Source: an uncultured bacterium (GTDB taxonomy: Bacteria; Actinomycetota; Thermoleophilia; BMS3ABIN01). From it: a stretch of DNA of 18,975 bases. Made by a program: the position numbers and the translations under genes. The stretch spans positions 1 to 18,975 of the forward strand of contig CAJVWY010000002.1 in NCBI GenBank assembly GCA_913009925.1. Reading direction: 5' to 3'. This document shows positions 13,644 through 18,975 of this stretch, in pieces (within the stretch, counting starts at the first letter, position 1; each line of letters begins with the position of its first letter). The notes under the pieces are model-generated. The model did no database searches. It was not told the DNA's origin and worked only from the letters and a program-made list of their open reading frames with translations.

Positions 13644-14234
13644 CTAATCGCTCTCTGCCTGCCGGGCGAGATCCTTCGCCGCCGGCGTCCTCCAGACATG
13701 TGAAGACTGGGCGACCAGGCTGAGACACAGAACCACTCCCATCATAATCTTAAGCGCGTCTCCCGGTAAGAAGGGGTACATGCCGACCACCATGGCGGCG
13801 GGGAAACTCATACCGGTCACCAAAGCCAGCCAGGGGACCCCCATCGCGTATATGACTATCGTTCCCGCGGTCAGGCCGACCGCAAACCTGACCGCCTTCT
13901 GCCTGACAGGAATGTATTCCACCAGCAGTCCCACTACAAACGCTGCAGCGATATATCCTGCCAGATAGCCGCCGGTGGGACCGGTCACAATCCCCGGACC
14001 GGCGGTGAACCTGGCGAAGACCGGTATGCCGGCCAGACCCATGAGAAAATATACGGACTGGCTCAGCGCCCCAAGCCATTTTCCCAGGATGGCGCCGGAT
14101 AGCAACGCAAACAGGCTAGCAAGAGCAATAGGAACCGGGCTGAACGGGAGGGGAATGGCGATCCAGGCACCCACGGACGTCAGCGCCGTAAAGAAAGCCA
14201 CCCATACCATCTCCCTGATGGAAATATTGCTCAC
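13644..14234 (-). CDS. bioY: Biotin transporter BioY (ECF S-component)
   Basis: BioY is the membrane protein that binds biotin and imports it, alone or with a shared ECF energizing module; no ECF genes are in this window. The 196 residues form about six hydrophobic segments and contain the family motifs LPFSPVPIALASLFALLSGA, FARFTAGPGIVTGPTGGYLAGYIAA and PFLPGDALKIMMG. The start is GTG (14232-14234), with a GGAAGG site four bases upstream. A sigma70 promoter (14275-14303) overlapped by a BirA-type operator (14297-14328) lies before it, so biotin should repress it through the BirA encoded by the preceding gene. Confidence 0.95.
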   Translation of the reverse strand: MSNISIREMVWVAFFTALTSVGAWIAIPLPFSPVPIALASLFALLSGAILGKWLGALSQSVYFLMGLAGIPVFARFTAGPGIVTGPTGGYLAGYIAAAFVVGLLVEYIPVRQKAVRFAVGLTAGTIVIYAMGVPWLALVTGMSFPAAMVVGMYPFLPGDALKIMMGVVLCLSLVAQSSHVWRTPAAKDLARQAESD

Positions 14235-14274
14235 AAGACCTTCCGCTAATGCCGGTACTTACCTTGCATCAGCC

Positions 14275-14303
14275 ATTCTATGGGGGCGAGCGCCGAGCGT
14301 CAA
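14275..14303 (-). promoter_or_regulatory. bioY promoter (sigma70 type)
   Basis: On the minus strand -35 TTGACG (14298-14303) and -10 TAGAAT (14275-14280) are separated by exactly 17 bases. Transcription would start near 14268, giving a leader of about 34 bases before the bioY GTG. The -35 box lies within the right half of the BirA operator. Confidence 0.75.
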
Positions 14304-14328
14304 CCTAATGATACATATTAGTTTACAT
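14297..14328 (-). promoter_or_regulatory. BirA (biotin) operator upstream of bioY
   Basis: On the minus strand ATGTAAACT and GGTTGACGC flank 14 bases. They match the known biotin operator halves TTGTAAACC and GGTTTACAA, the left half well (7 of 9) and the right half more loosely (6 of 9). The site begins right after the birA stop and covers the bioY -35 box, the position expected for repression by biotinyl-AMP-bound BirA. Confidence 0.7.
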
Positions 14329-15312
14329 TCATCCTGCCGGTCGGTTTCCGGCTATGGTGACTTCGCCGCTGAACAGGGAAAGCGTCTCCCCGCCGGGTCT
14401 CTCCAGCAGCAGCCGCCCTTCACCGTCGATGCCGGCCGCGCTGCCGCCGACCGTACCTTCCGGCGTCTCCACCCTTATCTTCTTACCCTGCAGGATGTCG
14501 AGCCGGAGAAACTCCTCACGGTAATAGTCCAGGCCGCCGGAGGAGCGGGCGGCAAGCCACAGGCGGTCCAGTTCACCCAGCAGCGCCACGGCCAGATCCT
14601 TGCGCGACACCCGGGTGCCGGTCACTTCCGCCAGAGAGACGGCCGACGCCTCGAGCTCTGTTCCCCTGAAGCTGTTGTTGACGTTGATGCCTATGCTGTC
14701 GATGATCCATCTCACCCGGTCCAGTTCGGCGCCCATCTCCACCAGTACACCGCCCAGCTTCGATCCTTCCAGATAGATGTCATTGGGCCATTTGAGGCCG
14801 GGACGCACATCCGCCGTAACGGCTATTGCCTGCGCCGCCGCTACGGCCGTAGCCAGGCTGAACAGGGGCACACGGGTAGGAACGATGCCTGAATAGAAGA
14901 TGACGGACATGGCGATCGCCTTTCCCCCGGGAGTCGACCAGCCGCGCCCCATACGGCCGCGTCCGGCTTTCTGGCTCTCAGCGATCACCACCGTGCCCTC
15001 GGGGGTACCGCGCTCCATCAGCACCCGGGCCTCATCGGCGGTGGAGCCGGTCTCCTCCAGGTGGACTATACGTCTGCCCACCACCCTGGTCCTGAGCCGC
15101 GGAGCTATCTCCACCGACAACAGTTTGTCGGGCCGGCTCACCAGCCGGTATCCGTGCCTGGGCGACGCTTCTATCTCGTAACCGTTGTTACGCAGCTTGA
15201 CGATATGCTTCCAGACGGCGGAGCGAGTGATATCAAGCTCCCCGCTTATCTCTTCACCGGAACGATAGTGCTTGCCTGATATCTCACTGAGGATCTTCTC
15301 CTCTATGTTCAT
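14329..15312 (-). CDS. birA: Bifunctional biotin ligase / biotin repressor BirA
   Basis: BirA attaches biotin to carboxylase carrier proteins and, in this class II form, represses biotin genes. The 327-residue protein has an N-terminal winged helix (about 5-60: SGEEISGELDITRSAVWKH, RHGYRLVS), the catalytic biotin/ATP loop GRGRMGR (117-123), KWPNDIYL (174-181), SKLGGVLVEM, GINVN, and a C-terminal SH3-like domain (about 277-327). The ATG at 15310-15312 overlaps the nadC stop by four bases (ATGA). A longer frame into nadC is a shadow. The HTH and the operator in front of bioY form a closed regulatory loop in the window. Confidence 0.96.
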   Translation of the reverse strand: MNIEEKILSEISGKHYRSGEEISGELDITRSAVWKHIVKLRNNGYEIEASPRHGYRLVSRPDKLLSVEIAPRLRTRVVGRRIVHLEETGSTADEARVLMERGTPEGTVVIAESQKAGRGRMGRGWSTPGGKAIAMSVIFYSGIVPTRVPLFSLATAVAAAQAIAVTADVRPGLKWPNDIYLEGSKLGGVLVEMGAELDRVRWIIDSIGINVNNSFRGTELEASAVSLAEVTGTRVSRKDLAVALLGELDRLWLAARSSGGLDYYREEFLRLDILQGKKIRVETPEGTVGGSAAGIDGEGRLLLERPGGETLSLFSGEVTIAGNRPAG

Positions 15313-16157
15313 GCTTCCACTTCCAGGCTGAAGTCCACGGCCGCGGCGGCATTGGTTATGGCACCGACCGAAATGATATCGGCGCCCGCCTCGGCGTAGG
15401 CGCGAACGTTGTGCAGCCCGATCCCTCCCGAGGCCTCTATCACCACCCTGCCCGCCGCAATATCCACACAACGGCGCACCTCGTCCGGCTCCATGTTATC
15501 CAGCAGCACCGTATCCACCCCTGCCGGCAGTACCTGTTCCAGCTGTCCAGGCGTATCCACCTCGACTTCAACGGCCGCCCCTTCCCCCAGAGCCTCCCTC
15601 ACGGCGGTCACAGCCTCGCTGACGCCTCCGGCTGCGGCTATATGATTATCCTTTACCAGAACCGCATCGTACAGGCCCATGCGGTGTGTCTCGCCGCCAC
15701 CGTGAACGACGGCCTGCTTCTCCAGAAAGCGCATGCCGGGAGAGGTCTTGCGGGTGGCCGCGATTCGCGCCGGCAGACCCTGGAGAACGTCGACGAAGCG
15801 GCGGGTCAGGGTGGCTACGCCCGAGAGGCGGGCCATGAAATTCAAAACAGTACGCTCGGCTGCGAGAATGGACAGTAGCTTCCCTTCCAGCCGCGCCACC
15901 TCTGCTCCTGCGGGAACAGTCTGGCCCTCTTCGACCAGTGCCAGCCATGCCAGGTCGCAGTCCACCTGGCCGCAGGTCTCGACAGCCGCAGCCAGCCCGG
16001 AAACGGTGCAGGCCTCCCTGGCGAATATTCGGGCCGGGCCCGATTCCCCCCTGAAGAATATTGACTGTGACGTGATGTCGCCCGCCTCGCCCAGATCCTC
16101 CGCCAGCGCCAGCTCCACTATGCGTACCAGCTCCGTTCTGCTGTTATCCATAGCCAC
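15309..16157 (-). CDS. nadC: Nicotinate-nucleotide pyrophosphorylase (quinolinate phosphoribosyltransferase)
   Basis: NadC converts quinolinate and PRPP to nicotinate mononucleotide, CO2 and pyrophosphate, the third step of de novo NAD synthesis. The 282-residue protein shows LAEDLGEAGDITSQSIF, ILAAERTVLNFMARLSG, ATRKTSPGMRFLEKQAVVHGG, HRMGLYDAVLVKDNHI, VEVDTPGQL, DTVLLDNM and IEASGGIGLHNV, the complete set for a type II PRTase. The start is GTG (16155-16157) with GGGAGAGG six bases upstream; an ATG six bases further in (ending at 16151) is the alternative. It overlaps nadB by 14 bases and birA by four. Confidence 0.97.
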   Translation of the reverse strand: MAMDNSRTELVRIVELALAEDLGEAGDITSQSIFFRGESGPARIFAREACTVSGLAAAVETCGQVDCDLAWLALVEEGQTVPAGAEVARLEGKLLSILAAERTVLNFMARLSGVATLTRRFVDVLQGLPARIAATRKTSPGMRFLEKQAVVHGGGETHRMGLYDAVLVKDNHIAAAGGVSEAVTAVREALGEGAAVEVEVDTPGQLEQVLPAGVDTVLLDNMEPDEVRRCVDIAAGRVVIEASGGIGLHNVRAYAEAGADIISVGAITNAAAAVDFSLEVEA

Positions 16158-17796
16158 CGAACACCTCTCCCTCTCTCCTGTCCCCCTTCAGGCGGAAGTT
16201 GATGTGGTGTTTCCATCTGGCATCGTCCCTTTGCGGATAATCTTCCCGCAGGTGGGCACCGCGGCTCTCTGTTCTCAACAGCGCCGCCCGCGTTATATGG
16301 CCGGCCACGGTTATCAGGTTGTAGAGTTCATACTCCTCCGGACTGGCTCCGGGTGGTTCCAGCTCCTCCAGCAGCGAACCGATCCGCCCCAGGGCCCGGT
16401 TCAGGCCGCGCTCGTCACGGACAATGCCCACATCCGCCGTCATCAGCTTCTGCAGCCGCCGGCGGATATCGGCCAGTTGTGCCGGCTCGTTCTTCCCCGT
16501 TGCCGGCGCCGGCAACTCAATGGTCAGCCGGCGCGCCGAGCCTCCGGAGGCGCCCGCATAACGGTCAAGATCGCGCACGATGCGATCGCTGAACACCAGC
16601 CCCTCCAGCAGAGAATTGCTGGCCAGGCGGTTGGCCCCATGCACACCGGTATTGGAGACTTCACCGCTGGCGTAGAGGCCGGGCAGGGTGGTTCGGCCCC
16701 AGAGGTCCGTGGTGACGCCGCCTATCATGTAATGACACACCGGCGCCACCGGTATCCGGTCGCGGCAGATATCGAAGCCGCGGTCGCGCAGGGTCTCATA
16801 GACTGTGGGGAACCGCTGCCTGATCTTCTGGCAATCCAGATGGGTGGCATCCAGGTAGAGGAACTCGCGGCCCGCTGCCGACATCTGCTTGACCATCTCC
16901 TTGACCACCACGTCCCTGGGTCCCAGTTCCGCCTGGGGATGCACGCCCACCATGAACCTCTCCCCGGCGTGGTTGAGCAGGTAGGCGCCTTCGCCCCTGA
17001 GCGCTTCCGTGATGAGGAAGATGGGCGATTCGTCGGCGTAGAGGCCCGTGGGGTGGAACTGGACGAACTCCATGTCGCCAATAGCGGCGCCGGCACGCCA
17101 GGCCATGGCCATGCCATCGCCGGTGGCGACCGCGGGGTTGGTGGTGAGTGAATAAACCTGGCCGCTGCCGCCGGTGGCCAAGACCGTGGCGGAAGCGTAA
17201 TCCAGTGTGAACTCGCCGGTCCGGAGGTTGAGGGAGACGGCGCCGACGCAGCGGCCGCCGCTGGTGAGCAGGTCCACCACGAACTCCTGTTCCAGAACCT
17301 GTACGCGGCTGCCCGAGCGCATCGCCTGCGCCAGAGCGCTGGCCACCTCGCTGCCGGTGGCGTCGCCGCCGGCGTGGGCTATGCGGGGTACGGAATGGGC
17401 GCCCTCGCTGGCCAGCACCAGGTCACCTCCGGAGCGGTCGAACTTGGGACATATCTCCATCAGTTCGCGTACCCGGTCCGGCCCTTCGTTTACCAGAATC
17501 CTTACCGCTTCCTCTTTGCACAGACCGGCGCCGGCGCGCATGGTGTCCTCCAGGTGCAGCTGGGGTGAATCCTGTTCGCTGAGGGCGGCGGCGATGCCTC
17601 CCTGGGCCAGAAAGGTGGTGGTATCCCTGAGCACACTTTTACTGATAAGCGCCACCTTCCAGCGGCGGGCGGCGCCGACAGCGGCGGTGAGTCCGCCTAT
17701 ACCGCTGCCGATGACGATGATATCGTAGAACCGCCTGGCCGGTTCACCGTCCGTTGCCGCCAGCATATATGGGTGCTTCGCCACTGGATACGGCAT
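16144..17796 (-). CDS. nadB: L-aspartate oxidase
   Basis: NadB is the FAD enzyme that oxidises L-aspartate to iminoaspartate, which NadA condenses with dihydroxyacetone phosphate. The 550-residue protein has the dinucleotide fold DIIVIGSGIGGLTAA (about 25-39), the flavin loop TTFLAQGGIAAAL, the active-site stretch EGAHSVPRIAHAGGDATG, FHPTGLY, EALRGEGAYLLN, HYMIGGVTTD and YASGEVSNTGVHGANRLASNSLLEGL, then a helical C-terminal domain. The ATG at 17794-17796 has an AGGAAA upstream and is 13 bases from the nadA stop; the first 20 residues are a variable extension before the FAD fold. Confidence 0.97.
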   Translation of the reverse strand: MPYPVAKHPYMLAATDGEPARRFYDIIVIGSGIGGLTAAVGAARRWKVALISKSVLRDTTTFLAQGGIAAALSEQDSPQLHLEDTMRAGAGLCKEEAVRILVNEGPDRVRELMEICPKFDRSGGDLVLASEGAHSVPRIAHAGGDATGSEVASALAQAMRSGSRVQVLEQEFVVDLLTSGGRCVGAVSLNLRTGEFTLDYASATVLATGGSGQVYSLTTNPAVATGDGMAMAWRAGAAIGDMEFVQFHPTGLYADESPIFLITEALRGEGAYLLNHAGERFMVGVHPQAELGPRDVVVKEMVKQMSAAGREFLYLDATHLDCQKIRQRFPTVYETLRDRGFDICRDRIPVAPVCHYMIGGVTTDLWGRTTLPGLYASGEVSNTGVHGANRLASNSLLEGLVFSDRIVRDLDRYAGASGGSARRLTIELPAPATGKNEPAQLADIRRRLQKLMTADVGIVRDERGLNRALGRIGSLLEELEPPGASPEEYELYNLITVAGHITRAALLRTESRGAHLREDYPQRDDARWKHHINFRLKGDRREGEVFGGYG

Positions 17797-17809
17797 GGGT
17801 GGTTTCCTC

Positions 17810-18730
17810 TCAGGTATAGGAGACCATAGCCTCGACCGCTGCCAGAGCCCGCTTGCGTATATGCTCGTCGAGGCGGATCTGGTAACGCTCTTCGCGCAGC
17901 GTCTGGACGGCCTTGGCCAGCGTGGTCATCTTCATGTTGGGGCATATGGCCCGCTTGGTGGGCGAGTAGAAATCCTTGTCCGGGTTCTCTTTTTTAAGGC
18001 GATGGATGAGACCCATCTCGGTAGCGATGATGAACTCCCCGGCGCTGGAACCGGAGGCATAACGGATCATGCCCGAGGTGCTCTCCAGGCTGCCGGCTAT
18101 CTCCTGTACCTCGGGAAGACACTCGGGATGGGCCAGGACCACCGCTTCCGGATGCTCCTGTTTCGTCCTGAGAATATCATCCAGGGTGATGTTGTCGTGC
18201 GTGGGACAGAAACCGTCCCATTTGATGAGCCGGCGGCCCGTCTGTTTTTCCACGTACATGGCCAGGTTGCGGTCGGGTACGAATATGATCTCCCTGCCGG
18301 CGGGGATGTTGGACACCACCCTGGCGGCGTTGGCGCTGGTGCAACAGATATCGGTTTCCGCCTTGACCGCGGCCGAGGTGTTGACATAAGCCACAACCAG
18401 GGCCTCCGGATGCTCGGCCTTCATCTTGACCAGGTCTCCGGCGGTGATCATATCCGCCATGGGGCAGCCGGCGTTGATGTCCGAAAGCAGAACCTTCTTG
18501 CCGGGCGACAGGATGTACGCCGTCTCCGCCATGAAATGGACGCCGCAGAACAGGATGATATGGGCATCCGTCTCGGCCGCCAGGCGCGAAAGCTCCAGTG
18601 AGTCACCGGTGAAATCCGCCACATCCTGCACCTCAGGGCGCTGGTAATTGTGGGCGATGATCAGGGCGTTCTTTTCCCGCGCCAGTTCCCTCAACTCTTC
18701 CTGCAGCGGTCCATAATCTACCTTGTTCAT
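17810..18730 (-). CDS. nadA: Quinolinate synthase
   Basis: NadA condenses iminoaspartate with dihydroxyacetone phosphate to quinolinate using a [4Fe-4S] cluster. The 306-residue protein is the short class, like the Thermotoga and Pyrococcus enzymes. Its three likely cluster cysteines are C89 (DINAGCPMAD), C175 (GFCPTH) and C263 (ICPNMKMTT), with spacing close to the known enzymes. Other motifs are IIAHNYQRPEVQDVADFTGDSLELS, FCGVHFMAET, VNTSAAVKAE, CCTSANA and HPEC. The ATG (18728-18730) overlaps the folK stop by four bases, so translation is coupled to the upstream gene. Confidence 0.97.
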   Translation of the reverse strand: MNKVDYGPLQEELRELAREKNALIIAHNYQRPEVQDVADFTGDSLELSRLAAETDAHIILFCGVHFMAETAYILSPGKKVLLSDINAGCPMADMITAGDLVKMKAEHPEALVVAYVNTSAAVKAETDICCTSANAARVVSNIPAGREIIFVPDRNLAMYVEKQTGRRLIKWDGFCPTHDNITLDDILRTKQEHPEAVVLAHPECLPEVQEIAGSLESTSGMIRYASGSSAGEFIIATEMGLIHRLKKENPDKDFYSPTKRAICPNMKMTTLAKAVQTLREERYQIRLDEHIRKRALAAVEAMVSYT

Positions 18731-18929
18731 TGCTCTCCCGTCTCCTTCAGACTGCCTGACATCTCCACCCTGGCGCCGTTATCGAGGCCGGCCAGAGCCT
18801 CCCTTACGCTGCCGTCACCGGGAATCACCACGTCCGCTGCGATCTCATCCATGGGCACCAGCACGAACGCCCTCTCCCGCAGGCGCGGATGGGGAATGGT
18901 CAGGTCCCGGCCCGTGATTGTTTTCTTCC
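18727..18929 (-). CDS. folK: FolK, C-terminal part (5' truncated by the adapter)
   Basis: This is the last 66 or so residues of 2-amino-4-hydroxy-6-hydroxymethyldihydropteridine pyrophosphokinase, a folate-synthesis enzyme. The motif RDLTIPHPRLRERAFVLVPM, followed by DEIAADVVIPGDGSVREAL, is the conserved C-terminal substrate/Mg2+ region. The N-terminal two thirds lie beyond the contig. The open frame continues into the adapter as MTGVQTCALPI, a known artefact of translated TruSeq adapter, and must not be annotated as protein. The stop overlaps the nadA start. Confidence 0.88.
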
Positions 18930-18975
18930 AGATCGGAAGAGCACACGTCTGAACTCCAGTCACATTCCTTTATCT
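18930..18975 (+). other. Illumina TruSeq index adapter
   Basis: The sequence from AGATCGGAAGAGCACACGTC onward is the TruSeq read-2 adapter. ATTCCT, the index I recall as number 27, follows, and the standard TTATCT continuation ends the contig. It is not genomic. Confidence 0.99.

Noticed and set aside
15733..17151. Plus-strand open frame of 472 codons
   Set aside because: It is antisense to nadC/nadB, which are complete and have all motifs.

Overview
The window is an environmental (probably metagenome-assembled) bacterial contig of about 18.8 kb (127-18929). Both ends are Illumina library sequence, not genome: a P5/TruSeq universal adapter (69-126, with flow-cell T-spacer and apparent noise before it) and a TruSeq index adapter (18930-18975). 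The genes are bacterial: Rho, BirA-controlled BioY, type III pantothenate kinase, Shine-Dalgarno sites and sigma70-type promoters. DNA is GC-rich apart from short AT-rich intergenic stretches. The folK-nadA-nadB-nadC-birA-bioY-coaX order, plus a cyclic 2,3-diphosphoglycerate (cDPG) gene pair that is rare in bacteria, would fit a deep-branching, uncultured Actinobacteriota or similar Gram-positive-type lineage. This placement is inference; no rRNA or tRNA is present to settle it.

Left part (127-2201, + strand): the truncated permease, the ATPase and a small SmpA/BamE-like lipoprotein of a MacB/LolCDE-type ABC system.

Middle part (2202-8015, accessory-looking, mostly + strand): a stand-alone PqqD-like (RRE-type) protein; a convergent zinc-finger/HTH protein; a large secreted beta-propeller protein made of two gap-free 328-residue repeats; directly behind it a 44-residue peptide whose leader matches the lasso-type YxxPxL...T pattern but whose core has two cysteines and a Pro tail; a strong palindrome; and two small cysteine-rich proteins. 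This is the most unusual part: a possible RiPP precursor and its candidate leader-binding protein sit about 4 kb apart with no recognisable maturation enzyme in the window.

Right part (8051-18929, all - strand): reading with transcription, folK (partial) - nadA - nadB - nadC - birA, then a BirA-type operator and promoter, then bioY - coaX - metallophosphoesterase - cpgS - pgk2 - rho. Many junctions overlap by 4-14 bases (folK/nadA, nadB/nadC, nadC/birA, phosphoesterase/cpgS), so translation is probably coupled. The genes cover folate, de novo NAD, biotin uptake/attachment and CoA, followed by a two-step pathway from 2-phosphoglycerate to cDPG, a thermoprotectant/phosphate store known mainly from thermophilic methanogens.
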